A stretch of DNA of 64,000 nt, taken from the NCBI GenBank assembly GCA_030272155.1, contig CP126191.1, forward strand, positions 6,160,501-6,224,500. Direction: 5' to 3'. Position 1 is the stretch's first letter, and the number at the start of each line of letters is the position of its first letter. The notes beneath the pieces were generated by a model that saw only the letters and a list, made by a program, of their open reading frames with translations, ran no database searches and had not been told where the DNA came from. This document shows positions 1 through 10,850 of this stretch, one piece after another. The DNA comes from Tetradesmus obliquus (lineage: Eukaryota; Chlorophyta; Chlorophyceae; Sphaeropleales; Scenedesmaceae). Made by a program: the position numbers and the translations under genes.

Positions 1-953
1 CTGCAGCACAGCACAGCAGCAGTAGTAGCAGTTACGAGCAAGCAGGCGTTAGTCAAGCAGTCAGCAGTGCACCAACACCACCAGCAGCAGCAGCAGCAGC
101 AGCAGCAGGCTCACAGGCTAAAGGCTTGCCAAGTTTGCAGTTTGACCCGCTCAAAAGGAAGAAGAAAGCCAAGCCTGCTGCGGATCCAGCAGCAGCAGCA
201 GTTGGCGCAGCAGGCGATGCTGCCAGACCTGCTCTGACGCCTCAGGTGCAGCAGCTGCAGGAGGACATGGCTAAGCTCTTCAGTGAGTGGTCACAAGGTG
301 GGTGAGGGGTTACTGACGCTGCAAGGAAAATTGCTCTGCAGCCTGCTTCCTCTACATGTGCAGACACGCAAACGCTCAGTTTTTTTGTTTACATTTCTAT
401 TTGGAGTTTGTTGTGGCAGTGGGTGTTGGTACTGGTACAATCCAGCTGTGCCATAGAAGTAGGACACAACCTTGGAGCATTGCCACCTGCAGCCAGTGCT
501 GTTGCATCAGGCCCTTCCAGGTCGCAGCATGGCCAACAGAAGCAGCAGCAGGCTGTTGCCGGTACACTTCATAGTGGCTATAGCGCACTATGCACGGCAG
601 TGCTCTGCACACAAACCTACACGCTACGCAGTGTGCTCACCTTGGCCCTCTGTGTGCTGCTGTCAATCGTGCAGCAATGCACCCAGAAGCAGATGCGGAG
701 CCAGATGCAGCAGCCGCAACAGCAGCAGCGCACCAGCAGCGGGGCGGCTCCTCGGTGCTGGCGGCACTGGCAGAGCAGACGCAGCGCACAGTAGAGCAGC
801 AGTCGCGCATGCGCCCGCCGCCTGCAGGGCCCGCAGCAGCAGCAGCGGCAGCAGCAGCAGATGGTGGTGGCGGGGAGGAGATGAATGCGATCGTGGATGT
901 TGTGATGCAGCACTTGCTGAGCAAGGACGTGCTGTATCAACCAATGAAGGTGG

Positions 954-984
<31 letters not shown>

Positions 985-1829
985 GGACAGTTGACTTGCG
1001 GCACGCTGTTGATGTTAGCTACTTACTGACAGATGGTGACAGATGGTGATGTGAAGTAGTGCGAGGCACGCATGCAGCAGGTCACCTCTTCTGCTTGAGC
1101 TGCATGCATAGCACACGCCGCTTGTGCAGCTTATGTCACATGCGCTTCACATGCGTCTGCGCACACCTGCATCGCCTTCATTCCCACCCCCACAGGAGAT
1201 CATGGAGAAGTACCCACCCTGGCTGGACAGGCAGGCGGCAGGCGGCAGCAGCAGCAGTGGCTTGTCTCCTGAGGACCTTGAGCGCTACAAGGCTCAGTAT
1301 GACTGCATCACGCAACTTGTGGCGGCGTATGAGAGCGAGCCGGGCAACACAGCCAAGATCATGGCGCTGCTGCAGGAGGTGCGTGCGGGGAAGGCAGTGG
1401 CAGCAGCTGCTGCTGGCGCTGGCTTGGTGCTACGTGGCAGCTCTGTTTCGCAGTTGCTGTGCGTCAGCTGGGGCATTCGAAACTGTATGTATCAAGCAAG
1501 CAGACTTTCAGGCTGTTGAAAGCACCTCGCGCATTACCAGCAGCTGGTGCAGCCAGCGCTGCCACCACCTGCTCTCAGTCGTGTACCGAACCACTCTGTG
1601 CTGGCCTGGCCTGGCCTGCTGCTGCGCGCAGATGCAAGCCTGTGGGGAGCCGCCGGCAGACATCGTGCAGGAGATGAGCAGCGCCATTGCAGCAGACCTG
1701 CCGCCAGGCGCTGGCGGGGAGGGCGAGGGCGGCAACCCTGCTGCCGGCTTGAATTTGGATGGGCTGGACTTTGGTGATGTTGACCTGGAGCAGCTGCCGC
1801 AGGAGCTGAAGAACTGCCCGGTGCAGTGA
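1..1829 (+). CDS. PEX19: Peroxin-19 (peroxisomal membrane protein import receptor), 5' end outside window
   Basis: PEX19 is the cytosolic chaperone and receptor that delivers membrane proteins to the peroxisome by docking on PEX3. Exons: <1-297, 457-561, 675-949, 1196-1378 and 1632-1829. All have GT-AG borders and matching phases. The frame is open to the window edge, so the acidic PEX3-binding N-terminus is missing. Exon 3 carries the stretch ending DVLYQPMK, exon 4 continues EIMEKYPPWL and DLERYKAQYDCITQLV, and exon 5 starts MQACGEPPADIVQEM. Together these are the conserved PEX19 helical bundle that binds cargo. The protein ends CPVQ, a CaaX box that fits farnesylation, the known lipid modification of PEX19. 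The N-terminal half is rich in A and Q from CAG repeats and is longer than in land plants. Exon 2 is low-complexity and rests mainly on phase. Family call is firm. Confidence 0.9.
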
Positions 1830-2238
1830 GCAGTGAGGCAGCTGCTGCAGTGAGGCAGCTGCGGGGGCTGCGCTGCAGTTGTGATGCATGTTGCTGTGCA
1901 GCACTGAGCCGTGAAGGCTGCTGCTGCAAGCACGTGGCAGTTGGCTGCTGGTGTGCGCTGCTGAATGCACAATGGGTACCGGGCAACCGGTTGCTGACAT
2001 ACGTATCTCTGGTTATACACTGGCGCGTCAGCTATAGCCGCTGCTGGCTATGCATTGTTTGGTATGCGGTGCCGTTGTCCCAATTAGTTTCGACGCTTTG
2101 ACGGTGGCGGTTTTTGCACTGCGCAATGCGCTTGCTGTAGGAGGTGCGCGTCAGGGGGGTTGCTCTTCAAGACCGCGCGTGAGTCCACTGCAAATTGAAC
2201 TCATTCTGGTGGTCGGCCCGATCAGTGTTGCAATGACG

Positions 2239-2243
2239 TGTAA
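2239..2243 (+). terminator. TGTAA polyadenylation motif, candidate for PEX19
   Basis: TGTAA is the usual green-algal polyadenylation signal. This copy lies about 410 nt after the PEX19 stop. Shorter 3' UTRs are possible. Confidence 0.3.
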
Positions 2244-2325
2244 CGAAGGCTCGCAACCAAACTCTATGAGCTACAGCAAAGTCAAATGCAGCCACCGGCG
2301 TGGCACGCTGCAAGCGTGGCTTGCA

Positions 2326-2490
2326 GAACTTATGCCACGTGACCTCAAACCTGCTGCTGAACTTATGCCACGTGACCTCAAACCTGCTGCTGAACTTATG
2401 CCACGTGACCTCAAACCTGCTGCTGAACTTATGCCACGTGACCTCAAACCTGCTGCTGAACTTATGCCACGTGACCTCAAACCTGCTGCT
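2326..2490. repeat. Perfect 5 x 33-bp tandem repeat with a CACGTG box in every unit
   Basis: Five identical 33-bp units start at 2326, 2359, 2392, 2425 and 2458. Each contains CACGTG, followed by ACCTC, at unit positions 11-16. The last unit breaks into unrelated sequence at 2491. The CACGTG core is a palindromic G-box/E-box type site bound by bZIP and bHLH factors in plants. The array lies between two convergent genes, so it is not in an obvious promoter. Confidence 0.95.
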
Positions 2491-2708
2491 GAGGATCAGA
2501 TGTCTCAACAGAGCTGCTGCGCCCGGCCACGATGTATGATGAGTCAGGTTGCAATGTTGCAGCAACGCTGTAAGATCAGTCATGCACAGTCATGCACGGC
2601 CCCATGCACGACTCACAGTGCCAGCCGCAACCGCGGAGTTGGCGCCAAACCACCTGCTGTGGCATCCTCAGCCTAGAGCCAGCACCGCTGCAGCAGCTGC
2701 AACCATAA

Positions 2709-4625
2709 TCACAGCAGGTCAGCAAAGAAGTTGCCTGTCTTGCTGGGCTTGGCCCGACCCTTGCCCATGGCAGTTTTCTCCCGCTTCTTCTTCCGCTGCC
2801 TGCTGCTGCCGCCGCGGCCCTCGTCGTCGCTGCTGTCCCCATCACTGCCATCGCTGCCGCTGTCGTCACTGTCCTCAGCCCGTGGCCGCCGCTTGCTGCT
2901 GCCAGGCTCACTAGCTGCTGCTGCTGCTGCTGCTGCTGCTGGGCCGCCAGGGGCTGCATCACCTCCAGCGCCTGCTGCTACTGCTGCTTCCTCATCCTCT
3001 GCTGCAGCGTCATCATCCTCATCATCGTCCTCATCATCATCTTGCAAGATAGACAGATCCCACAGCTTCACGCATGCGTCATGCGACACACTGGCCAGCA
3101 GCGACTTATCCGCTGCCATCGCCAGCCTCTCAACCGGCATATCCTCCTCGTGCTCGCCCAGCACCCCCAGCAGCTTGTTCGGCAGGATGCTGACGATGCG
3201 CAGCGCGCCGTCGCTGCTGCCTGTGATCAGTGTGTCCTCGTCATACGTGACGAGAGCGTCAACGGATTCGGGGTGGCCTGGGAATCTGTCGCTGCAGTCG
3301 TTCCAGTAGCCCCAGCTCCAGATGGCCAGCACACCGCTGGTGCTGCCGCACACCACCTTCTTGCCGTTCTTCACAACAGCAACTGTGGTAACAGGCAGCA
3401 GCGGTTGAGGAGTACAGGAGGCCAGTGCGACGGTCATGCAGCAGCACTGCATGGGAAATGCATCGTTGTAACAACAGCGGAACGGAGGGTTGTGCTGTGA
3501 GGGATCAGAGACTTGCACTGCTGCACTTGACAGGCAGGCGGCATGGTGATAAGCGGCACATGCTTGAGCCCCATTGTGCAGCTGCGCAGCAGCCACCATC
3601 CGCCGCTGCGGCTGTGTTCCGCGCGCGGCACATGCACATGCCTGCCGCGAGACACACATCAGCTGCATATGGTTCACAACTGCGCCTCACACATGACAAG
3701 CAACGTAACAGCCAGTGACAAGTGACAAGTTGAATGCAACCCCAGCGCCTCACCTGACATGAGTTCATCGTCTGCGTCATCCTCGGAGCGTGCCAGCACC
3801 TTGCAGCTGCGCAGGTCGTGCACGCTCAGCGTGCCGTCCCCGCTCACTGCCAGCAGCGCCTGCTGCTTCTCACTAACCGTCAGCCCACTAATATAATCGC
3901 TATGCTTGTTGTACTTGAGCACATGCTGCTGGCTGCGCAGGTCCCAGATGCACAGCCCGCCGTCCATGTCACCAGCTGCTAGCAATGACGGCTGCTCAGG
4001 AATGCCCAGCAGCCGGTTTATGCCTGCGCTGTGTGCTTTAGTGAGCCGTGTGACTGCCTTGCCACTGGAAGGGTCTAGCTGCAGGATAGAGCCGGTCTCA
4101 AAGCCACAATACAAGTGGCTGCCGTCGCTTGCAAAGCACACAGCCCTGCAGGATGCGGCTTTCTTGCTGTCCCTGCATAGCACCTGCTGCACGGAGTAGC
4201 TAGTGCTGGCGGCAGGCTGCTGCTCGAGTGCGGCTTCTGAGCCCTGCTGCTGCTGTGCAGGGCCTGCAGGGGCTTGCTGAGCTGTGTATCTGTGCAGCAG
4301 CAGCTGCCCGCTGACCAGCGCTGAGGCAACTAGAGGGTCACTGCTGCTGAAGCAGCAGTCCTGCAAGGCATGACAGGCACCAGCAGCGCATGTAACACAC
4401 ATGCAAACACCAACGCCAGCGAGTGTGCTGCATCTAGACAGCAGATAGCCTTGATAGCTGTATATATGGGGATGAGGCATGCCTTCTGCAGCTGCTGCTG
4501 CCAGCCGTCACTGCATGCCAGGCTGCAGCCAGCTGCTGTTGTGGGCATGCATGACACGCTGCACTCACCATAGGCTGGTCTGGCAGCTCTATACAGCATG
4601 CTGCCTTGCTGCCCATTGTGGTCAC
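2709..4625 (-). CDS. WDR55: WD-repeat protein 55 family (ribosome biogenesis)
   Basis: Exons on the minus strand: 4625-4569, 4360-3754 and 3382-2709, giving 445 residues. Phases agree at both introns. The protein is a WD40 propeller of the WDR55/Jip5 family, linked to rRNA processing and nucleolar function. Recognisable family stretches are KAHSAGINRL, DGGLCIWDLRSQQ, VSGDGTLSVHDL, GKKVVCGSTSGVLAIWSWGY, VSILPNKLLGVLGEHEE and SHDACVKLWDLS. A long Asp/Glu tract follows the propeller. The basic C-terminus ends TGNFFADLL, close to the DDFFAGL ending of animal WDR55. The basic tail fits nucleolar targeting. ATG 4616 is an alternative in-frame start. Upstream lies the divergent OPR gene. Confidence 0.9.
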
Positions 4626-5363
4626 AGAGAGCTTACTGAGAGAGTGGGCTTGGGTCTACTTCAGATGTTTCGAGTGACAGCAGCAGCAGCAGCAGCAGCA
4701 GCAACACTGTAGCTGACAGCAACTCCAGCAACAGGAACTCATTTACAGCGCATTACAGTTTATTACAGACTTCGTAGCGCTGAGAATGTTGTGGCCCAAC
4801 TAAAACAGTGCTAGCAGCCTCTAGCAGCAGCTTTCTTGTTGCTGGCCTTACTCTGTCACCTGACTCGATGACTAACAGCAGCTTGCCTTGACACGGATAC
4901 TAGGGACGTCCGCACCATTACGCTTAGGACTGTGAATATCAAACTTGCCGCTTAAGGTGATGCTTTCGTCGTGTGCGCTATTCACTAGCAGTCCCTGCAC
5001 GGCCGCATTGTCGGAACGAACATCATCGGCCGTCGTGTAATGCAAACTAACAGCGTACAGTTCAAATAAGGCGAACGATTAATGCGGGATTGGGCTGATG
5101 TACCTCCACTCCCCACAAACATGTGGTGGTGGGCTGGCACAGGTGGGATGTGGCAGCAGTGCAGGGGGGGCTGTTTGTGCTGCTGCGTACTTGCAGTTCA
5201 CACCAGCGTTCCATTTTCTGGTTAAACCATGTTATGGGGGGTTGGACACCGTTCTGGCTTCAGCCTGACCCTTCCTGCTAGTTGCTGACTGTGTTGCTGC
5301 TGCTGCTGCTGCCGCTGCCCCACTGCTTGCGCCCTTACTTATGCAAACAAATTACCTCTACAG
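4626..5363. other. Divergent intergenic region WDR55/OPR
   Basis: This region should hold the promoters of both genes and possibly the first exon of the OPR gene, which I could not place. A CAG run lies at about 4679-4702. The stretch 4870-5080 has no CAG bias and carries an unexplained open frame on the minus strand, listed separately. No clear TATA box seen. Confidence 0.5.
4872..5078 (-). other. Orphan 68-codon open frame without start codon
   Basis: On the minus strand a frame runs from just after a TAA (complement of 5079-5081) to a TAG at 4872-4874. It encodes 68 varied, soluble-looking residues, including LHYTTADDVRSDNAAVQGLL and SGKFDIHSPKRNGADVPSI. Composition differs from the Q/A/L-rich false frames elsewhere, and the DNA lacks CAG repeats. 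There is no ATG. It could be an exon, a decayed insertion or chance. I do not recognise the protein. Confidence 0.25.
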
Positions 5364-5693
5364 GGCTGGCTGAAGCCCAGAATCACTCCACGGCAGTGGC
5401 TTGACCAGCGCTGGCAGCGCCAAGCAGGCGGCAATGACAGTCGCCATAAGCTTGCAGCGGCTGCCATTGACCCGCCGCTGCTGCCAACACACAGCTTCCT
5501 TGTCACACACAACAGCAGTAGCAGCAACAGCATACTGCCATGGGACAGCCTGCTGGTGTCGACTGACCCGCAGCCACGGCTGGCGGCCAAGCCAGCTCCT
5601 TCAAGCCAGGCGCTGCAGCAGCAGCTGCCAGGGTTGGTCAATGGTCACCGGCCGCACCAGAGCAAGCAGGAGCGGCAGCACTACAACAACCTG

Positions 5694-5724
<31 letters not shown>

Positions 5725-6038
5725 GAGCCCATCATGCGTATGCCGCTACAGCTCAGAGTAGCCAGACCATCGAGTTGCATAGCACAGCTTCGATCTCTGA
5801 CAGCAGCAGCAGCAGCAGCAGGCCGCTGAGCAGCGTTGCAGAGTCCCAGCAGCTCATGAAGGACATCAAAGCAGCACGAGCCATCGACGAGCTGCAGCAG
5901 CTGTACAGCGGCAGCAGCCGCAGCATGGACCTGCTTCACTGCACGTGCATGCTCAACAGGCTGGCACATGTATGGGAGGGCATGCAGCGCAAGAGCCGGC
6001 GGAGCCAGCTGCAGCATAAACACACAACCCTGCCAGGT

Positions 6039-6096
<58 letters not shown>

Positions 6097-9045
6097 GTTT
6101 GAAGCAGCAGAGGATGCAGCTGCAAGCTGTGTCAGCGCTGCAGCTGCTGGAGGCCTTGCTGGCTGACCTGCAGCAGCAGCACCTGGCAGCCGCCAGCCCG
6201 CGCCAGCTCAGCAGCTGCCTGTGGGTGATTGGCAGGTTCAGCAGAGCAGCAGCCAGCAGCGCAGTGCTGCAGCAGGCAGCAGCGGCGCTGCTGCAGCAGC
6301 TGCTTGCACCAGCACCGCCATCAGCAGCAGCAGCGGTGGCTCTGGGGCGAGTCAGCGTGGGTGCCGGTCAAAACGGGCATGGTGCTGCAGCTGCACCCCA
6401 GCAGGGGCTGCCGCTGAATGGCCACAGCGTACACAGGAGCGTCAGTGACACTGCAGTCCATCTGCAGCACCAGCAGCAGCAGCTGATAGGGCAGCAAGGC
6501 CACTGGCATGATCAGCTGCAGCAGCAGCAGCAGCAGCAGCTGGTGCTGGATGGTGCCAACATGGCTGACCTCGCCAACACGCTGTGGGCCCTGGGCAGGC
6601 TGGCTCAGGTGGGCTGGCGGCACAAGGGGCACAGCAGCGAGTGGGCAGCGCTGACCTGCAGGGCACAGGGCTGCTGGTGCTGCATGTGTAGACCATGTGC
6701 TGAGGAGCGGAAGTGCCACACGATTGCTAGCTGGCACCATAGACCGGCTTGAGCCGACATTGTCTGTTGATTACTCATTCCAGAAGTGTTGTCACTGCGA
6801 TTGCCTCTGTGGTGCCTTGGCAGCCACCCTATGACATGGCTGACTGCTGTGCTGCCACCTGCAGGTGCTACCACTGCGCACGCTCTTCCCACAGCAGCAG
6901 CAGCAGCAGGCGCTGGTGCTGCTGGAGCAGGCGTGCTGCCGGCAGCTGCAGCCCACCTCACCTCGCGACGGCCGCTTTGTCGCCAACTGCCTGTATGGCT
7001 TTGCACACCTGGCGCAGCCGGTACCTGACCTCTTTGCAGCGCTGCAGCGCCGCCTTGGCTTCAACTACTGCCAGCAGCTGCAGTCGCAGCACGTAGTGAT
7101 CGCCAGCTGGGCAGTTGCAAAGCTGGGGCACTATGATCCAGCGCTGACAGCCAGACTGCTGTGGAGGGCAGTGGTGGTGCGCGGGGCGCTGCAGACGCAT
7201 GGTGTGGGGCTGCTGCTGTGGTCAGCCGGCAAGCTGGGCCATGCCGCAGACCCCAGGGCAGTGGCGCAGCTGCTGCAGGCGTTCAAGCAGCATGCGGGCA
7301 AGGCACGGGGCAAGGACGTGTCGCTGCTGCTGTATGGCCTGCATAAGCTGGGGCTGCTGCAGCAGCACAGGAGCTGGCTGCTGGGGGGCCTGCTGCAGCT
7401 GGTGCTGCAGCGGCTGCAGGGCATGCAGCCTGCTGGCATTGCCACGCTGCTGAGTGCACTGCTGGAGCTGTCACGATCAGAGGCAGCTGAGCAGCAGCAA
7501 GCAGCGGCAGCAGCAGGGCCCAGGCAAGGCTCAGCATCAGTGCAGCCACAGCTACAGCAGCCTGCCAGTTTGCTCGCCCGGCGTTTGCAGCAGCCAGCTG
7601 CAGCAGCTGCAGGTGTACTTTCACCGCGTGCTGCGGGCGCACGCGAAGCGAACAGCAGTCGGCTGCTTGACCCACGACACATGGCCCCTCTGTATCGGCA
7701 GGTGGCCAGGCACATCGCTGCACAGCTGCAGCACACCACACCCCAAACCCTAGCGTCCATCAGCCTGAGCTTGGCAGGGCTAGGCTACTATGATGCGAGG
7801 CTGTATACTAGGCTTGCAGCAGCACTGGCAGCAGGAGCATCGCCAGAAGTAGGAGCTGGAGTTGCAAGCAGCAAGGAGGAGTGCTATCAGAGGTCGCAGC
7901 AGCAGCAGCAACAACACCAGCAGCAGCTCGCGCCGGATGGGGCACAGCAGCTGCCATATACCACGCAGCAGTGCGTGCAGCTGCTGTGCATGTTTGCACA
8001 CTACCAGCACCCGGCGCCAGCACTGTGGCATGCATTGCTGCCTGGCCTGGTTCAGCATGCAGGGATTGTTGGCAGCAGCAGCAGCAGCCTGCAGCCGCGC
8101 GCAGCGGTGCAGCTACTGGCTGCCAGCACTAGTGCTGGCTGTGCGGGTGATGGTGTTGTATTGCAGGCGCTGCTGCAGCTGGCAGTAGCAGCTCTGCAGG
8201 AGCATGCAGCCTCTCTACAGGTGACAGACTTAGTGCAGCTTGCAGCAGCAGGCACGTGGCTGCTGAATGCAGTGCAGCAGCAGCAGCAGGGAGCGTCAGC
8301 CGATGTTGCTGCGCTGCAGCCGCTGCTGGGTCAGCTTGACAGGCAGCTGCAGCGGCTGCTGCCGCGGCTGGTGTCTGCTGTGCTGTCGCAGCCCCAGCTG
8401 CTGCCGCCGCAGCACTTACCCAAGCTCCTGGGGGCAGCAGCACAGCTGCAGCGCAGCAGCAGCAACCGCACCTCTTCTGCCGCATATGAAGCCAGCGATT
8501 GTGACACGCAGCTAGTCAGCAACCAACCAAACCAGCAGCAGCAGCAGCAGCAGCAGCATGGGGTGCAGCATGTCGGCCAGCGCCAGCTGTCGCGCCTGTT
8601 AGAGCTGGCAGTGGAGCAGCTGGGCTGCTGGCAGCCGCCTGCACTAGTAGCATTACTAAGCTGCCACACGCAGCCGCCGCTGTTTGACCCGCTGCTGGCT
8701 GAGGCCTATGCAGAGGAGCTGCTGCCTCGGCTGGGCACGATGCCTGTGGCGCTGCTGCTGCAGCTGCTGGCGGTGCTGGCGGCTGCACGCAATGCAGCTG
8801 GCAGCAGCTACAGCCACAGCCAGCTGCTGGCTGCTGCGCTGCGGCAGCTGCATGGCAGGCTGCTGCTGGCTACAGAGCAGCAGCTGGGGGAGGCTGTGCT
8901 GCTGCTGGAGGCGCTGCAGCAGCAGCAGGGGCCGGTGTATAGGGCTGCGGTGCGGCTGTTGGAAGGGTGGGGGGCTGCTGCTGCTGCTGCTGCTGCTGGT
9001 GCACAGCAGAGTGAGGCGGCTGGTCACGCAGTGCGGATGCGTTAG
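5364..9045 (+). CDS. OPR (octatricopeptide-repeat) protein, probable organelle RNA-binding factor; first exon not located
   Basis: Two exons are clear: 5364-6608 and 6865-9045. The first starts after a good acceptor (CTCTACAG), and 1141 residues are visible. The start codon must lie upstream, because the first in-frame ATG is only near 5856. The stretch KDIKAARAIDELQQLYSG followed by LNRLAHVWEG is the N-terminal pattern of Tbc2/Raa-like chlorophyte proteins. Helical repeats of OPR type follow, such as MADLANTLWALGRLAQ, FVANCLYGFAHLAQP, VVIASWAVAKLGHYDP, GVGLLLWSAGKLGHA and DVSLLLYGLHKLGLL. OPR proteins bind specific chloroplast or mitochondrial RNAs and control splicing, stability or translation. 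PolyQ tracts interrupt the repeats, including about 18 CAGs near 6041-6095. I see no RAP domain at the C-terminus. The RNA target cannot be read from the sequence. Confidence 0.75.
6041..6095 (+). repeat. CAG trinucleotide run coding for polyglutamine
   Basis: An uninterrupted CAG run of about 18 units lies inside the OPR exon, in the glutamine frame, between two helical regions. It is a candidate for length variation. Confidence 0.9.
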
Positions 9046-9998
9046 CAGTGCGCAGGTTGGCGGTGATGTGTGTGACCTGGCTGGCCTAGCGGGTATTGCC
9101 TTGGTTTGCTTTGGTTTTTTGTGTACAACAGCAGCGTTGGGTCCTGCGCAGCTGCGGACAGTGCCATGCCCTGGCACGGCACGTATGTGTGTGGTAGTGT
9201 ACTACTAGTAGCTGTTGTGGCGGCTGACTCGCCTGCGTTGCGCTCTGCGGCAGTATGCTTTCGCCATCTTCTGTTGTGTATTGCTGAGCAGCTCCTATGG
9301 ATAGGTAGCTTTTCTTGCCTCTCAAGTTCTTTCAAGTTTGCCATGGCTCCAGCTGCAAGGCTGAGTCAGCGCAGGCCCGTTCACGGCCAGTGTGTGCGCA
9401 CTTGAATTCTGGCTTGCAAAGCTGCACTGGGCCCCAGCCGGGCTTGCAATGTATACGGCACCTCTTCACAGTTCCAAGGTGTTGAACAATGTCCCACTTT
9501 GTAACCTATCCAGTTCTGCACGTCAGGCTCATGTAAGCTGAAGCGAGGCGTTACATTTCACATGGCAAGGCCGCTGCAGATGGCAAGGGCAGTGCCTACA
9601 GGAACAGCCTGAGACATGCCACACACGGTCTGGCATGCACCTCTGCTGAACACCACGCACCAAATACAACGCTGGATACCAAGCTGTGCGTGCAATGTCT
9701 CAGGCCGCATGCAGCCGCTGCAGCGGCTGTTGTTTGCAATAGCAACATGTGCTGGACAATGCTGGCCGTCGCTGCCAGCTTCAAAGTAGGATGCACTGCT
9801 TTCAAAAGATCCCAGCACTTGAGTACACGCCAACACAGCCCTCCTACCTAAAAGAACAGCCTGCCTTTGGTGGCTGCAAGAAGGTTCCTGCTGGGCTAGA
9901 ACTTGCTGCGCCGCTGCCTGCTGCTGGCCAACTCTGCTCGCCCGGCCACCCTCTAAATTCAAGTCATGCAAACATCCACATGCACTTCCTCGAGGCGT
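9046..9998. other. Convergent intergenic region OPR/CDKD
   Basis: It holds the 3' UTRs of two facing genes. On the minus strand a TGTAA motif (complement of 9551-9555) lies about 445 nt after the CDKD stop and could end that transcript. No coding sequence supported. Confidence 0.55.
9551..9555 (-). terminator. TGTAA polyadenylation motif, candidate for CDKD
   Basis: The plus-strand TTACA reads TGTAA on the minus strand, downstream of the CDKD stop codon at 9999-10001. Confidence 0.3.
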
Positions 9999-10816
9999 TC
10001 ACCCTGCCGGACTTGCTGTGCCAGCTGCTCTGAGAGCTGCTGCTGCTGCCGACGCTGCTGCTGGGCTGGCTGCTGCTGCTGCGCCAACTGGCGTGCCTGC
10101 CAGCTTGGCGCGCTTGCTGCTGGGCACCTCCCCGCCAGCTGGCGGCGGCCGTGACACCTTGAGGGCCGGCGCTGCAGGGCCCTGCAGTCAAGAGGGCAGC
10201 ACACGGCAGCAGCAGAATATGGCCGGCCAGCAGCCAGACAGGCAGGAAGGCAGGCAGAAACAAACTTCCTGTGAGCCTTGCTGCTTTGGTAGACAGTCAC
10301 CGCACGGCAGTTCCTGCAAGCCCCTTGGCCCACTGTCCCAGCCAGTGCGGGGTTCTAGTCCACCCTAATCCCTGCAGCACCCGCGCAAGAGAATGCTGCG
10401 CTTTTCACGACCGTCAGCTGCAGGGCATCACTCACCGCCAGCGGGTTGTCCTCTCGCAGGGGCGGCTTGGGCAGCCGCTCAGGTGGGGTGGGCGGTGGCG
10501 CGCCGCTGAAGTAGGGGTGCCGCAGCGCCTCAGCAGCTGCAGGCGGTAGCACAGCAGGCGGCGCAGCAGCAGCTTCGTGGCGTCAGACCATATGCTTGCG
10601 CCACATCAGGCTGCCTCACTGCCATACACCATCAGCAACGTACAGCCCGCACACACAGCTGCAGTCAGCCGCAGCCACCACAGGCAGCGCCCCTGCTCTG
10701 CTGTGTGCTGAATGCCGCCATACCCGCTGCCGGCTGGGCCGCCGCACGGGGTCCAGTGCCGCCACACACTACTCAGCAGCACATGTGCCGGGCAGGGACA
10801 TCGCTCTGCTCACATG

Positions 10817-10850
<34 letters not shown>

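Larger units (their letters stand above)
1830..2708. other. Convergent intergenic region PEX19/WDR55
   Basis: This gap lies between the stop codons of two facing genes. It holds the probable PEX19 3' UTR, a TGTAA motif and a five-copy 33-bp tandem repeat. Open frames that run through the repeat on both strands exist only because the unit length is a multiple of three. I see no gene here. Confidence 0.6.

Noticed and set aside
2326-2490. CRISPR-like array
   Set aside because: The units are directly adjacent without spacers, and the DNA is eukaryotic nuclear.
2050-2676. Open frames on both strands through the 33-bp repeats as a repeat protein gene
   Set aside because: The unit length is a multiple of three with no stops, so all frames stay open. 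There are no splice or start signals to support a gene.
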